In this document: positions 36,901 through 45,693 of the stretch, piece after piece
Numbering within the stretch: the stretch's first letter is position 1
Layout of the letters: the number at the start of each line of letters is the position of its first letter
Program-made: the position numbers and the translations under genes
From: Magnetospirillum fulvum
GTDB taxonomy: Bacteria > Pseudomonadota > Alphaproteobacteria > Rhodospirillales > Magnetospirillaceae
Assembly (NCBI RefSeq): GCF_900108475.1
Contig: NZ_FNWO01000004.1
Span: forward strand, 1-64,000
Direction: 5' to 3'
Length of the DNA stretch: 64,000 bases
The notes under the pieces: generated by a model
Database searches by the model: none
Seen by the model: only the letters and a program-made list of their open reading frames with translations
What the model was told of the DNA's origin: nothing

Positions 36901-37017
36901 AAGGAAAAATGGCCCGCCCTTGGCGCGCGGGTGACGGCGGCCGGGGCGGCGTTCGCCGAGGTGCAACGCTTTGTCGCCGCCGGAAATTTCACGTCTAGTC
37001 CTCGAGGGGGCCAATGA
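33931..37017 (+). CDS. Hybrid sensor histidine kinase, PAS x3-HisKA-HATPase-REC-REC-Hpt
   Basis: About 1028 residues, cytoplasmic, with no membrane segments. Three PAS-like domains lie in the first 360 residues (the first contains [28 protein letters not shown]). The kinase has phospho-His in [17 protein letters not shown] box [16 protein letters not shown] and GGTGLGLSI. The first receiver ([12 protein letters not shown]) is divergent but keeps an Asp and LIKPA. The second is canonical ([23 protein letters not shown]). The Hpt domain has HAAKGAARN. The GTG at 33931 has GGAGGG eight bases upstream. GTG at 33886 is the alternative. It overlaps the next response-regulator gene (ATGA). Confidence 0.92.
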   Translation: MSAKASPTGPVAPPGLRGQSGLRRLGMMRLLDTCPLGIVICDRDNRILYANQAIGTLVGLDRVTLTGGMLRNLFKRVDLHDRLFSAALRLDPVRDCLAEMRSLHRPILWAEITIESTTFNDTDAELVWVKDVTAQRMAEDGLERVFNAVPQPFFLINGESGNIIRASRRANELFTVGRSSEGLGMDSIVGAKEWKSFLRHLGEGGYVEQFELDLSTAYGEVLPAALSGQTVTWEEERCVLVGISDLTERRKADETLRRFFDAAPLAMILARLPGGEMIRANRRASELFESGSTGAVTLEGFMGAEASAAFIDNLCNGGFVEGYVTMLDTGYGERFWALVSGQVLEIDDQRCVLIGVVDITDRKRAEANLLAAKDVAEKATQAKSMFLAVMSHEIRTPMNGIQGMLEMLSLTALNEDQADMVKIVRESSSTLLTIINDILDFSKIESGQMTLERVEVDIRDLVESAVEIVAPRAKETGIELAWCAAPGVPLLWIGDPVRLRQILLNLLGNAVKFTSQGAVVIRISADGCGGGGDRRVARFEVTDTGIGLTDEQMTRLFQPFSQADASTTRQFGGTGLGLSICHRLVNLMGGAIGVTSVHGKGSTFWFDLPLDQCALPAPPPQSLRGQRILVLDDLAESREHIAGILTSHGAEVVAAADGDAALAAIEAGPVALAIIDAPLLTPALVGRVGGSRVLVAALTEPPSGDEWDGLTLIKPAREFVMLRQVRRVLNLENPVEPETAPPPTQATPQLTRDEALACGRLILVAEDNPTNRLVIGRQLTRLGHAFEMAEDGEAAWEALAATRFGLLLSDCSMPRLDGYDLTRRIRAAETGTAAHLPIIALTANAMEEDAMRCREAGMDDYLSKPVSLDRLAALLESYLPAVGTVAEEEPAAAPPVPEAETAAAEEDTPAPVNLAGLTEILGDADAEVFAEILAFFVEAFGELNERLDQAVAGRDRAALRATAHAAKGAARNAACPRLGDILAEIEMRADKEKWPALGARVTAAGAAFAEVQRFVAAGNFTSSPRGGQ

Positions 37018-37691
37018 TTACTGACGCCGAAATCCTGGCCCGCTTCAAGGGGAAGCAGTTCCTGGTGGTCGATGACGAGAAGTTCCTGCGCTCGATCGTC
37101 ACCCGTCTGATCCTGCCGTTCGATGCGATCGAGGCGGGCGACGGCAGCTATGGTCTGTTCCAACTGGCGGCAAATCCCGAGATCGGTCTGGTTCTGTGCG
37201 ACTTCAACATGCCGCGAATGGACGGGCTGACCTTCCTGAAGGAAATCCGCCGGGGGGCGGCCAAGGTTCCCAACGACATGCCGGTGCTGATGCTGACCGG
37301 TCATTCCGACGTGGCACTGGTCCAGGCCGCCCTGTCGCTCGATGTCGATGGCTTTATCGTCAAGCCGGTTTCGATCGTGACGCTGGCGACCCGGCTCAAG
37401 CATCTGGCCGGGAAACGCAGTCCGGTGAAAAAGCCCTCTTATTACGAGGGGATCGACCTGTCGCGCGTCTGCTCGACCCTGCTAAGCCCCTCCGCGACCG
37501 AGGGGGAGTGCCCCGGACGTCGGGTCAAGCTGGCCGACGCCCAGCCGAAGGATGTGCTGGCCGCCGATTTCACCGCCAAAACCGGCGAGGTGCTGGTCGG
37601 AAAGGACATCCCGCTCACCGAGCGGCTGATCGCCCGTTTGATCGAACTCGAATCGATCGGCATCGCCCCGGCGGAGATTTGTCTGGTCTAG
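37014..37691 (+). CDS. Response regulator with unrecognised C-terminal part
   Basis: A 225-residue protein. The receiver spans about residues 14-135, with [10 protein letters not shown], phosphoacceptor in [12 protein letters not shown] and lysine in FIVKPVS. The remaining 90 residues are not a DNA-binding or enzyme domain I can name ([44 protein letters not shown]). They resemble the small all-beta and helix unit found after some receivers that set output tone. Overlap with the hybrid kinase gene makes that kinase, probably through its Hpt domain, the likely phosphate source. Confidence 0.85.
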   Translation: MITDAEILARFKGKQFLVVDDEKFLRSIVTRLILPFDAIEAGDGSYGLFQLAANPEIGLVLCDFNMPRMDGLTFLKEIRRGAAKVPNDMPVLMLTGHSDVALVQAALSLDVDGFIVKPVSIVTLATRLKHLAGKRSPVKKPSYYEGIDLSRVCSTLLSPSATEGECPGRRVKLADAQPKDVLAADFTAKTGEVLVGKDIPLTERLIARLIELESIGIAPAEICLV

Positions 37692-37711
37692 AGCCTTTTC
37701 CAAATGAGGGC

Positions 37712-37739
37712 CGGCACGGACCGGTTCCGATCCGTGCCG
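37712..37739. terminator. Hairpin between convergent genes (regulator and flgH)
   Basis: CGGCACGGA (37712-37720) pairs with TCCGTGCCG (37731-37739). It lies 20 bases from each stop codon and is not followed by a clear T run. Confidence 0.5.
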
Positions 37740-37761
37740 CTTGGTAATAAGACAGCCGGGA

Positions 37762-38526
37762 TCAGAACGGGAAGACGATGTCGAAGATCTCCTGGCCCCA
37801 GCGCGGCTGGGTGATGTCGCTGACCATGCCGCGGCCGCCGTAATAGACCCGGGCCTCGGCAATTTTTTCCGAGGAGATGCTGTTCGACGAACTGATGTCC
37901 TCGGGCCGGATGATCCCCTGGATCGACAATTCGCGCATTTCGTAATTGACCCGGAATTCCTGGCGTCCCGAGATCACCAGATTGCCGTTGGGCAGCACCT
38001 GGGTAATCACCGCCGCCATCGTGACGTTGATCGTTTCCGAGCGTTCGGTCTTGCCGTTGTTGAGGGCGACCGAGGTGGCCCCCAGGTCGGCGAGGCTGGC
38101 GAGGTTGGCCCCGCTGGGCAGCAGCTTGGCCAGACTGGTCTCGAACCCGGCCAGATTGTTCAACTGGGCGCTTTCCGAACTGGTGCGGTTGTTGTTGAGC
38201 ACGCTGCTAAGCGAGGCGTTGTCGGCGATCGTGACCGCGACGGTGAGGATGTCGCCGACATCCTTGGCCCGCTGATCCTTGAAGAAGGCCCGCGCGCCTG
38301 GCCGCCACAGTGAGTTGGCGTTCTGGGGCGGCGCGACCGGCTGGGGCATCGGCATGCTGATCGGCTGATAGCCTTGCTTCTGGGTCGGGTTCTCGATCCG
38401 CGAGATTTCCGGCCCCGAGCCGACTTCGGACATCCGGGTCAGGGTGTTGCAGGCCGACATGCTGCCGATCGTCGCCAGGCTGAGGCCGAGGCGGGCCAGA
38501 CGGGATAGGGTGATGTGGCGGGTCAT
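37762..38526 (-). CDS. flgH: Flagellar L-ring protein FlgH
   Basis: A 254-residue outer-membrane lipoprotein forming the L ring around the flagellar rod. The signal peptide ends in the lipobox SMSAC with C26. Family segments are NSLWRPGARAFFKDQRAKDVGDILTV, LPNGNLVISGRQEFRVNYEMRELSIQGIIRPEDI and YYGGRGMVSDITQPRWGQ. The ATG at 38526 is taken, and an ATG two codons earlier exists. Last gene of flgF-flgG-flgA-flgH. Confidence 0.96.
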   Translation of the reverse strand: MTRHITLSRLARLGLSLATIGSMSACNTLTRMSEVGSGPEISRIENPTQKQGYQPISMPMPQPVAPPQNANSLWRPGARAFFKDQRAKDVGDILTVAVTIADNASLSSVLNNNRTSSESAQLNNLAGFETSLAKLLPSGANLASLADLGATSVALNNGKTERSETINVTMAAVITQVLPNGNLVISGRQEFRVNYEMRELSIQGIIRPEDISSSNSISSEKIAEARVYYGGRGMVSDITQPRWGQEIFDIVFPF

Positions 38527-38555
38527 GATCAATTACCTCCGCGACGGTCGTCGGA

Positions 38556-39548
38556 TCAATAGGCCTGGGCGCGCTGGCCCGCCGTGATCACCGATACCTG
38601 CCCCGGTCCTTCGACCCGGGCGTCCACGATCTGCTTGCTTTGACTGTTGGTCACCCGGATCACGTCGCCGACGCTGCCGTCCTCGGAGGCGCGGCCTTGC
38701 GCGCTCAGCACCATGAAGGGGGTGCGGACGATGATGGTGACGGCGCTGTTTCTGGCAACGGAGATGGGCTTTTGGATTTCGGCGGTGCGGATCGGGGCAC
38801 CGGCGCGCAAGGGATAGCGCGGCTCTTGCCCGATCACCTGGCGCAGATTGGTGACGATGTCGCGGCGGACCGTTTCCTCGCGGACATCGACCCATTCGAT
38901 GTCGTTTTCCGAGATCACCTCGCCGCGCCCCATCGCATGGGCCAGCACCGGAATCCGGGTCGAGGCGAACACCGACCCGTTGATCTTGAAGCGGGAGGCG
39001 TTGGCGGCCCCGGCCGGAACCTCGACCACCGCCGAGAAGCGGTTCATCCGCGGGTCGTAATTGAGGTCGCGGATACCGATCGTCTGGTCGGCATTGGCCG
39101 GGACGAGAATTTTAAGCGAGCCGCGATTGGCCAGTTCGACCGTGGCGCCTTTGGGCGCGCCCTCAAGGGCCAGCGCCTCGCGCAGTTCGGTTTCGACGGC
39201 GCGGATGTCGATGGCGCGCCCGGCGCGTTCGACGGTGGAGCGGTCGAACGGGGTGGCGGGACGCCAGTCGAGGGCGTAGGCATTGGCGACGGCGGCCAGC
39301 CAGCGGGCTTCGAGGGTGATGTGCTTGCCCGGCTCGGGAGCCCGTGCCAGCGGAACCTCGGCCTTGTCCCCGGCATTCTCCCACAGATCGCCGAGGCGGA
39401 TCACGTCGCCTTCCAGGGTCACCGAGGGGCGAAGCTGGGGCGGCAGCGCCGGTACGGCCGGTTCGGCGGCGGCGGCAGGCAGGCCGCAAACGAGGGCGGC
39501 GAACAGGGCCAGAGCGGCGAGACGGCGGACGGGGCGAAGGCTGGTCAT
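38556..39548 (-). CDS. flgA: Flagellar basal-body P-ring formation chaperone FlgA
   Basis: A 330-residue periplasmic protein. The signal peptide is LAALALFAALVCGLPAAAA. The SAF-like C-terminal domain is visible in VFASTRIPVLAHAMGRGEVISENDIEWVDV and GQEPRYPLRAGAPIRTAEIQKP, ending VGDVIRVTNSQSKQIVDARVEGPGQV. FlgA helps assemble the FlgI P ring. It is longer than the usual 220 residues because of an extra N-terminal domain, as in other alphaproteobacteria. It starts 12 bases after flgG. Confidence 0.94.
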   Translation of the reverse strand: MTSLRPVRRLAALALFAALVCGLPAAAAEPAVPALPPQLRPSVTLEGDVIRLGDLWENAGDKAEVPLARAPEPGKHITLEARWLAAVANAYALDWRPATPFDRSTVERAGRAIDIRAVETELREALALEGAPKGATVELANRGSLKILVPANADQTIGIRDLNYDPRMNRFSAVVEVPAGAANASRFKINGSVFASTRIPVLAHAMGRGEVISENDIEWVDVREETVRRDIVTNLRQVIGQEPRYPLRAGAPIRTAEIQKPISVARNSAVTIIVRTPFMVLSAQGRASEDGSVGDVIRVTNSQSKQIVDARVEGPGQVSVITAGQRAQAY

Positions 39549-39560
39549 GACGGGCCTCGC

Positions 39561-40346
39561 TTATTTCATCTGGTTGATGGTGCTCAGCATCTCGTCGGAT
39601 GCCTGAATCACCTTGGAGTTCATTTCATAGGCGCGCTGGGCACTGATCAGGTTGGTGACCTCGGAGACGACGTTGACGTTCGAGGTCTCCAGATAGCCCT
39701 GAAGCACGCTGCCAAAGCCCGGCTTGCCCGGGGTCTGGACGATCGGCTGGCCCGAGGCGGGGGTTTCCATGAACAGATTGTCGCCGCGCGCTTCCAGACC
39801 GGCATCGTTGGCGAAATTGGCCAGGGTCAACTGGCCCTTGACCGTGCTGGAGACCTGGCCGTCCTGCTTGATGATGACCTGACCGGTCGAATCGACGGTG
39901 ACGCTGACCGCGTCCGAGGGGACGGTGATCTGCGGCTGGACGGTATAGCCCTCGTGGGTGACGATGATGCCGTCGGGGGAAAGCTGGAACGAACCGTCGC
40001 GGGTATAGGCGGTTTCGCCCGACGGCAGCTTGATCTGGAAATAGCCCTTACCCTGAATGGCGAGGTCGAGACTGTTGTCGGTGCTCTGGACGCTGCCCTG
40101 CTCGGTGATGCGATAGACGGCGGTGGTCTTGACGCCGAGGCCAAGCTGGACGCCGGTCGGCACGATCGTACCGGTATCCGACGATTGCGAGCCGACCCGG
40201 CGCAGGTTCTGGTACAGCAGGTCCGAGAATTCCGGCCGCCGTCGGGTATAGGCGGTCGTGTTCATGTTGGCGATGTTGTTCGAGATTACTTCGACGTTGG
40301 TTTGCTGGGCCAGCATTCCGGTGGCGGCGATGTTCAGAGAGCGCAT
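39561..40346 (-). CDS. flgG: Flagellar distal rod protein FlgG
   Basis: A 261-residue rod protein. The N-terminal flagellar rod motif is MRSLNIAATGMLAQQTNVEVISNNIANMNTTAYTRRRPEFSDLLYQ. The mid-part is LAIQGKGYFQIKLPSGETAYTRDGSFQLSPDG, and the C-terminal assembly helix is GYLETSNVNVVSEVTNLISAQRAYEMNSKVIQASDEML. Exported by the flagellar type III system without a cleaved signal. It lies 31 bases after flgF. Confidence 0.97.
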   Translation of the reverse strand: MRSLNIAATGMLAQQTNVEVISNNIANMNTTAYTRRRPEFSDLLYQNLRRVGSQSSDTGTIVPTGVQLGLGVKTTAVYRITEQGSVQSTDNSLDLAIQGKGYFQIKLPSGETAYTRDGSFQLSPDGIIVTHEGYTVQPQITVPSDAVSVTVDSTGQVIIKQDGQVSSTVKGQLTLANFANDAGLEARGDNLFMETPASGQPIVQTPGKPGFGSVLQGYLETSNVNVVSEVTNLISAQRAYEMNSKVIQASDEMLSTINQMK

Positions 40347-40377
40347 GGTGGAAACCCTTCCCCTCAGTTCGGTCCGG

Positions 40378-41118
40378 TCAAGCCGACTTGGCGTTTGACA
40401 GGGTCGAGATCGCCTTCAACTGGCGCTCGTGTTCGTTGTCCAACATCTTCTGCACACCCTGATAGTCGCGCAGGATCTGAGTCATTTTGGTCATCTCGAC
40501 CACCGGCTGGACGTTGGATTCCTCCATCATCCCCTGGACGATCACCGGGCGTTCGACCGTCTCGGGAGTCTGGGTGGTGTCGTAGAGCGAATCGCCGACG
40601 TTGCGCATGTCCTGGTCGTTGGCGAACTTGACCACCTTCAGCTTGGTCACCCGGCCGTTCTCGGTGGAGATGGTGCCGTCGCTGGCGACTTCGATCCGGG
40701 TTTCGTTGGGGGCGAAGATGATCGGCTGGTCGCGCTCGTCCATCACCGCGAAGCCTTGCGAATTGACCAGCATGCCGGTCTGGTCGAGGCGGAAATGGCC
40801 GTTGCGGCCATAGCGCATCCCGGCTTCGGTCTCGATCTCGAAGAAACCGTCGCCGTGCAGCGCGAAATCAAGCGGATTGTCGGTCTTGGTCAGCGGTCCT
40901 TCGCGGGTGTCGCGCAGCACCGAGACGTCCTGGACGAACGACAACTTGCCGCCCAAAGCCCGCTCGCTCGACCGGGTCGGGATCAGATATTCGCGGAACA
41001 TCATTTCCTCGCCCTTGAAGGCGGGGGTATTGGCGTTCGCCATGTTGTTGGCGACGACGTCGAGCTGACGCCACAGGGCGGCTTGGCGGGACAGGGCAAT
41101 GTACGATGTGTTCTGCAT
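40378..41118 (-). CDS. flgF: Flagellar proximal rod protein FlgF
   Basis: A 246-residue rod protein with MQNTSYIALSRQAALWRQLDVVANNMANANTPAFKGEEMMF at the start and FALHGDGFFEIETEAGMRYGRNGHFRLDQTGMLV in the middle. It ends with ESNVQPVVEMTKMTQILRDYQGVQKMLDNEHERQLKAI. First gene of the minus-strand flagellar operon, with its promoter expected in 41119-41403. Confidence 0.95.
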   Translation of the reverse strand: MQNTSYIALSRQAALWRQLDVVANNMANANTPAFKGEEMMFREYLIPTRSSERALGGKLSFVQDVSVLRDTREGPLTKTDNPLDFALHGDGFFEIETEAGMRYGRNGHFRLDQTGMLVNSQGFAVMDERDQPIIFAPNETRIEVASDGTISTENGRVTKLKVVKFANDQDMRNVGDSLYDTTQTPETVERPVIVQGMMEESNVQPVVEMTKMTQILRDYQGVQKMLDNEHERQLKAISTLSNAKSA

Positions 41119-41280
41119 GGTCTGATACCCGGTGGCGGAACGCTACGTCGCCTTCCATGCAGAAGCCATGCCAGACGTGAAATTGGGCGGAAAGGGCTGA
41201 AATCGCCGGAAAAAAGCCGGGATCGGGGCAGGGCTTGCCGGGCAGTTATTGCCGGGCACCGCCTCGGTTGCTATCGTGGC

Positions 41281-41306
41281 GGACCCCGCGACTTTGCGCG
41301 GGGTCC
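41281..41306. repeat. Perfect hairpin in the flgF/fliL divergent region
   Basis: GGACCCCGCG (41281-41290) pairs with CGCGGGGTCC (41297-41306), loop ACTTTG. It lies about 100 bases before fliL, without a T run. It may be a leader hairpin. The rest of the 285-base gap shows no gene and no promoter I would call. Confidence 0.5.
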
Positions 41307-41403
41307 GCAACCTTATCTTAACCGCCGCGGGGCTAGCCTTTCGCCACGAACACGCGAAGGCCGTTTCCCGCCAGCCCCGTCCTGCCGACGTCGGAAGAGA
41401 GCG

Positions 41404-41952
41404 ATGACCGAAGATCTGGAAGAAGATTTCGACGACAATGACGGTGCCGATGGCGGTGCGGACTCATCCCAGGGCAAAGGCGGGATGAAAAAGATCCTGC
41501 TGATCGTCCTGCCGCTGCTGCTGCTGATCGGCGGCGGGGCTGGTGTGTATTTCTCGGGGCTGCTCGACGGATTGCTGGGCGGCCACAAGGAAGAGCCGGT
41601 GGCCGAATCCTCGGCGCCGCCGCCACCGGTCGCCAAGGCGGTACAGGCCGCCGCCTTCATGGATCTGCCCGAGATGCTGGTCAATCTCCAGACCTCGGGG
41701 CGCAAGCAGGCGTTCTTGAAGCTGCGGGTCGCGCTCGAGCTTGAATCCGTCGCCGACCAGCCCCGGGTCGAACAGATGATGCCGCGTATCGTCGATTATT
41801 TTCAGGTCTATTTGCGAGAATTGCGGATCGAAGACCTTCAGGGCGCGTCGGGGATGAACCTGCTGCGCGAGGAATTGCTGACCCGGGTCAATGCCGCGGT
41901 CAAGCCGGTCAAGGTCAGCGACGTCCTGTTCAAGGAAATGCTGGTCCAGTGA
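41404..41952 (+). CDS. fliL: Flagellar basal-body-associated protein FliL
   Basis: A 182-residue single-pass inner-membrane protein. It has an acidic cytoplasmic start, a membrane helix KKILLIVLPLLLLIGGGAGVYF, a Pro-rich linker, and the periplasmic FliL domain (FMDLPEMLVNLQTSGRKQAFLKLRVALEL to NLLREELLTRVNAAV). FliL supports stator function. It starts the plus-strand flagellar/chemotaxis operon. Confidence 0.94.
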   Translation: MTEDLEEDFDDNDGADGGADSSQGKGGMKKILLIVLPLLLLIGGGAGVYFSGLLDGLLGGHKEEPVAESSAPPPPVAKAVQAAAFMDLPEMLVNLQTSGRKQAFLKLRVALELESVADQPRVEQMMPRIVDYFQVYLRELRIEDLQGASGMNLLREELLTRVNAAVKPVKVSDVLFKEMLVQ

Positions 41953-42013
41953 TCGGCGGCCGGTCTTTCCGGCGGGAAACGGGTCCACGAGCGGTCGGCG
42001 GGATATTCCTCAC

Positions 42014-43210
42014 ATGACAAATCAGGATGAAGGCGGCCAGGGCCGCAGCGCCGAAGAAGAAGAGGCCCTGATGAAGGAATGGGCCGCCATGGCCGAGGAG
42101 GAGGCGGCGGGCGGTGCCGCTCCTGCTGCGGCCGATGCTGCGGCCGAGGGCGGCGGCGGCGACGCGATGGCCGACGAGTGGGAGGCGATGCTGGGAGCCG
42201 GCGGCGGCGAGGGCGAGGGCGAGGCCACCGCTGCGGTGGCCCGCGACGGCACCCGGGTGCTGAACCAGGACGAAATCGACTCGCTGCTGGGCTTTGACGA
42301 GGATGGCGCCGGGGGCGGCGACAAGTCGGGTATCCAGGCGATCCTCAACAGCGCCCTGGTGTCCTATGAACGCCTGCCGATGCTCGAAGTCGTCTTCGAC
42401 CGGCTGGTGCGCATGATGTCGACCTCGATGCGTAACTTCACCTCGGACAACGTCGAAGTCTCGCTCGACAACATCTTGTCGCTGCGCTTCGGCGATTACC
42501 TCAACTCGATCCCGCTCCCGGCGATGCTGGCGGTGTTCAAGGCCGAGGAATGGGACAATTTCGGCCTGCTGACCGTCGATTCCTCGCTGATCTACTCGAT
42601 CGTCGATGTGTTGCTGGGCGGACGGCGCGGCACCGCCGCGATGCGAATCGAAGGTCGCCCCTACACCACGATCGAACGCAATCTGGTCGAGCGGATGGTT
42701 CATGTCGTGCTGTCCGACCTGTCGGCGGCGTTCGACCCGCTATCGCCGGTGACGTTCCGCTTCGACCGGCTGGAGACCAATCCGCGCTTCGCCACCATCT
42801 CGCGTCCCAGCAATGCCGCGATCGTCGCCAAGCTGCGGATCGACATGGAGGATCGCGGTGGGCGGCTTGAATTGCTGCTGCCCTACGCCACCCTCGAACC
42901 GGTGCGCGAGTTGCTGCTCCAGATGTTCATGGGCGAAAAGTTCGGCCGCGATTCGATCTGGGAAACCCACTTGGCCGAAGAATTGTGGATGACCGAGGTC
43001 GAGTTGGAGGCGGTGCTGGACCAGCAGGTGATGAATTTGCGCGACGTCCTGGCCTGGAAGCCCGGCTCGAAGCACATGCTGAACGCTACCCCGGATTCGC
43101 AGGTCGAAATGCGCTGCGGTCAGGTCGGGATGTTCCGGGGACGGATGGGACGCAAGGGGCAGCACATCGCGATCCGGGTCGATGAAACCAGCCGGCGTGA
43201 CAAGGGGTAA
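42014..43210 (+). CDS. fliM: Flagellar motor switch protein FliM with long N-terminal extension
   Basis: A 398-residue switch-complex protein. The CheY-P-binding motif LNQDEIDSLLGF is at residues 83-94 rather than at the very N-terminus. The middle domain (DKSGIQAILNSALVSYERLPMLEVVFDRLVRMMSTSMRNFTSDNVEVSL) and the C-terminal SpoA domain (MTEVELEAVLDQQVMNLRDVLAWKPGS) are normal. The first 80 residues are Ala/Glu/Gly-rich and contain two similar units, KEWAAMAEEE and DEWEAMLGAG. The ATG at 42014 is chosen, and a GTG nearer the motif would be the shorter alternative. Confidence 0.95.
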   Translation: MTNQDEGGQGRSAEEEEALMKEWAAMAEEEAAGGAAPAAADAAAEGGGGDAMADEWEAMLGAGGGEGEGEATAAVARDGTRVLNQDEIDSLLGFDEDGAGGGDKSGIQAILNSALVSYERLPMLEVVFDRLVRMMSTSMRNFTSDNVEVSLDNILSLRFGDYLNSIPLPAMLAVFKAEEWDNFGLLTVDSSLIYSIVDVLLGGRRGTAAMRIEGRPYTTIERNLVERMVHVVLSDLSAAFDPLSPVTFRFDRLETNPRFATISRPSNAAIVAKLRIDMEDRGGRLELLLPYATLEPVRELLLQMFMGEKFGRDSIWETHLAEELWMTEVELEAVLDQQVMNLRDVLAWKPGSKHMLNATPDSQVEMRCGQVGMFRGRMGRKGQHIAIRVDETSRRDKG

Positions 43211-43216
43211 TCGGTC

Positions 43217-43762
43217 GTGGACTGGAAAGTGCTTCTCGATATTGTCGTTTCGGTGCTGATGGTGGCCACCATCGCCTATGCCACCCGACTCAATTCGCGG
43301 CTGGCGGCCTTACGCAAAAACCGCGACGATCTGGCCCGAACCATCATCGGCTTTAACGAAGCCACCTTGCGCGCGGAATCCTCAATCCCCAAATTGCGCA
43401 AAGCGGCCGATGAAGCGGGGCACTCGCTTCAGGAGCGGGTGGAGAAGGCCCAGTCCTTGCGCGACGATCTCGCCTTTATGATTGAGCGGGCCGATACGAT
43501 GGCCAACCGGCTGGAAAACGCCGTCCGGTCGGCCCGGGCCGAGGGTACGACGCGAAGCGGGGCCAGCGGAGCCGAAGCGGCTGCCGCGTCCCGCGCTCCG
43601 GCCTCCGGCCCGGCGATGGCCTCCGGGCGCCCGGCGGCGCCGGGTCGGTCGGCGCAACAGGCTGCGGTAGCCCAGGCCTCTGCCACGGCGGAATACGGGC
43701 TTGACGATGAACGGTCGGAAGCCGAGCGTGAATTGTTGCGCGCGCTTCAGGCGATGAGGTGA
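43217..43762 (+). CDS. DUF6468 family flagellar-operon membrane protein
   Basis: A 181-residue protein with an N-terminal membrane helix (VLLDIVVSVLMVATIAYATRL). A charged coiled coil follows (LNSRLAALRKNRDDLARTIIGFNEATLRAESSIPKLRKAADEAGHSLQERVEKAQSLRDDLAFMIERADTMANRLE), and then a disordered Ala/Ser/Pro tail. It fits the alphaproteobacterial DUF6468 family that accompanies fliL, fliM and motE-like genes. The start is GTG, six bases after fliM. Confidence 0.8.
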   Translation: MDWKVLLDIVVSVLMVATIAYATRLNSRLAALRKNRDDLARTIIGFNEATLRAESSIPKLRKAADEAGHSLQERVEKAQSLRDDLAFMIERADTMANRLENAVRSARAEGTTRSGASGAEAAAASRAPASGPAMASGRPAAPGRSAQQAAVAQASATAEYGLDDERSEAERELLRALQAMR

Positions 43763-43772
43763 AAACAGCGTC

Positions 43773-44513
43773 ATGGCACTGAAAGCCAATTCAAAGGGGA
43801 TGCCGCGCGGGGCCGGGCCCGGTGTCGATGCGGGCGGGGGACGTGCTCCGATCGTGCGGGTTCTGCCCGTCCTGATCTTCTTTGGCGTCCTGATGCTGTC
43901 GGTACGGGTCACCGACCTGTTCATGGGCCTGACCGGCCTGGGATTAGGCGCGGTGTCGGTCGCCGAGTTGCAGGCGCAGCAGCCGCCCCGGCCCGCCGCG
44001 CCCGCCGCCGCGACTCCGGCTTCGGCTCCGGCCGCAACCCCCGCTCCCGCGCCCGCCGCTGGAGGCGATGCCGCGGCCGAGGGGCGGACCCAGACCGAGA
44101 TGGATGTGCTGGAAAAGTTGCGGGAACGCCGGGCGGTGATCGATTCTCGCGAGCGCGACGTCGAGCGGCGCGAGGAAATGCTGCGCGCCGCCGAAAGTCA
44201 GATCGACCGCAAGGTCGCCGAAATGAAGACCCTTCAGAGCACGATCGAGGGGCTTTTGCGCCAATATAATGACCAGGAAGACAACAAGATGCGGTCTCTG
44301 GTCAAAATATATGAGAATATGAAGCCGAAGGAAGCCGCCAAGATCTTCGAGCAGCTCGATATGAGCATCCTGCTTGAAGTGGTCGAGCGGATGAAGGAGC
44401 AGAAGGTCGCTCCGATCATGGCCGAGATGGACCCGATGAAGGCAAAAGGTGTGACCTCCGAACTGGCGCAACGTCGCCAGATGCCAGCGCCGAAGGGGGC
44501 TTCGGGGGGGTAA
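43773..44513 (+). CDS. MotE-like flagellar protein (MgtE-N domain)
   Basis: A 246-residue protein with an N-terminal membrane helix (VLPVLIFFGVLMLSVRVTDLFMGL), an Ala/Pro-rich periplasmic linker and a long coiled coil (LEKLRERRAVIDSRERDVERREEMLRAAESQIDRKVAEMKTL). It ends in an MgtE-N-like domain (YENMKPKEAAKIFEQLDMSILLEVVERMKEQKVAPIMAEMDPMKAKGVTSEL). This is the design of MotE, a chaperone for the periplasmic motor protein MotC in rhizobia. Position in the fliL-fliM operon supports a motor role. Confidence 0.82.
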   Translation: MALKANSKGMPRGAGPGVDAGGGRAPIVRVLPVLIFFGVLMLSVRVTDLFMGLTGLGLGAVSVAELQAQQPPRPAAPAAATPASAPAATPAPAPAAGGDAAAEGRTQTEMDVLEKLRERRAVIDSRERDVERREEMLRAAESQIDRKVAEMKTLQSTIEGLLRQYNDQEDNKMRSLVKIYENMKPKEAAKIFEQLDMSILLEVVERMKEQKVAPIMAEMDPMKAKGVTSELAQRRQMPAPKGASGG

Positions 44514-44632
44514 GTGGATGCGGATAGCGCAAAAATGGCTTGCGCAGGTGTATGGGCCTATCTTAACTAAGTATATTCGCTAGTGTCCCGGTTGCTCGGT
44601 TTCTGGCGAGTGTGTCTCGAAGGAGCGGATGG

Positions 44633-45019
44633 ATGGCTGTCGATAAGAATATGAACGTCCTCATCGTGGACGATTACAAGACGATGTTGCGGATCATTCG
44701 GAACCTGCTCAAGCAGCTTGGTTTCAACAACGTCGATGAAGCCACCGATGGCGCGATGGCGCTCCAGATGCTCCGGGTCGGGACTTATGGTCTGGTCATT
44801 TCCGACTGGAACATGGAGCCGATGACCGGATTGCAGCTTCTGCGTGAAGTTCGCGCCGATCCCAAGCTGAAGCCGGTTCCTTTCATCATGGTCACCGCCG
44901 AATCCAAGTCGGAAAACGTGATCGCCGCCAAGGAAGCCGGTGTCTCCAACTACATCGTCAAGCCGTTCAACGCGGAAACGCTGAAGAACAAGATGACCAG
45001 CGTTCTGGGTGATTTCTGA
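44633..45019 (+). CDS. cheY: Chemotaxis response regulator CheY
   Basis: A 128-residue single receiver domain: VLIVDDYKTMLRI, phosphoacceptor in LVISDWNMEPMTG, MVTAES and lysine in YIVKPFN. AAGGAG at 44620-44625 favours the ATG at 44633. It lies directly before cheZ and after motor genes, so it probably carries the signal to FliM. Confidence 0.93.
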   Translation: MAVDKNMNVLIVDDYKTMLRIIRNLLKQLGFNNVDEATDGAMALQMLRVGTYGLVISDWNMEPMTGLQLLREVRADPKLKPVPFIMVTAESKSENVIAAKEAGVSNYIVKPFNAETLKNKMTSVLGDF

Positions 45020-45039
45020 CGATAGCAGGAGGTCGCGTC

Positions 45040-45687
45040 ATGTCAGGCAAGGGCGTCGACCGCGACCTTGAGTTGCGTCTAGAGGTGATCCGCCGCGAAC
45101 ACGGCGACACCGTCCATATCGACCAGATCGGCGAGGTTGTTCGCTCTCTGCTCGATTCGATCGCTGGCGACATCAGCGCTGGCGACCTCCGCCTCTATCG
45201 CGAGGTTGAGTCGCTGGCCCAGTACATCCACGCCGCGCGCGAGGAAATCGCAGCACTTCGCCCCGGCGACATCAAGCACCGCTTCATCGCGTCGGCCACC
45301 GACGAACTCGACGCCATCGTGGGCGCGACCGAGGCCGCCACCAACGAAATCATGGATGCCGCCGAAAGTCTGGAAACGGTGACGGCTTCGCTCGATTCCG
45401 AGGCGGCCGAGAAACTGGCCGACATCACCACCCGGATCTACGAGGCCTGTACCTTCCAGGACATCACCGGCCAGCGGATCACCAAGGTCGTCAAGGCCTT
45501 GAAGGATATCGAGGACCGGGTCGAGGGGCTGGTGAAGATGTTCGGTGCCGAATACGAAAAAGAAGGCGTCGCCAAGGACAAGTCCGAGACGCCGCCCAGC
45601 GATCAGGATCTCCTCAACGGCCCGCAGCTTCCCGCCGCTGCCGCCAATCAGGCCGATATCGACGCGCTGCTGGCCAGTTTCGACTAG
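45040..45687 (+). CDS. cheZ: CheY-phosphate phosphatase CheZ
   Basis: A 215-residue helical protein. The catalytic helix segment is ACTFQDITGQRITKVVKALKDIEDRV, where the Gln aligns with the CheZ active-site glutamine. The C-terminal peptide NQADIDALLASFD corresponds to the CheY-binding tail. It removes phosphate from CheY-P. It lies 20 bases after cheY. Confidence 0.93.
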   Translation: MSGKGVDRDLELRLEVIRREHGDTVHIDQIGEVVRSLLDSIAGDISAGDLRLYREVESLAQYIHAAREEIAALRPGDIKHRFIASATDELDAIVGATEAATNEIMDAAESLETVTASLDSEAAEKLADITTRIYEACTFQDITGQRITKVVKALKDIEDRVEGLVKMFGAEYEKEGVAKDKSETPPSDQDLLNGPQLPAAAANQADIDALLASFD

Positions 45688-45693
45688 CCTCTC

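Noticed and set aside
35212-37014. 600-codon minus-strand open frame across the hybrid kinase
   Set aside because: Shadow frame without domains, opposite canonical kinase and receiver motifs.
41281-41306. Hairpin before fliL as a rho-independent terminator
   Set aside because: Neither strand has a T run after the stem, and both flanking genes point away from it, so no upstream transcript needs ending there.
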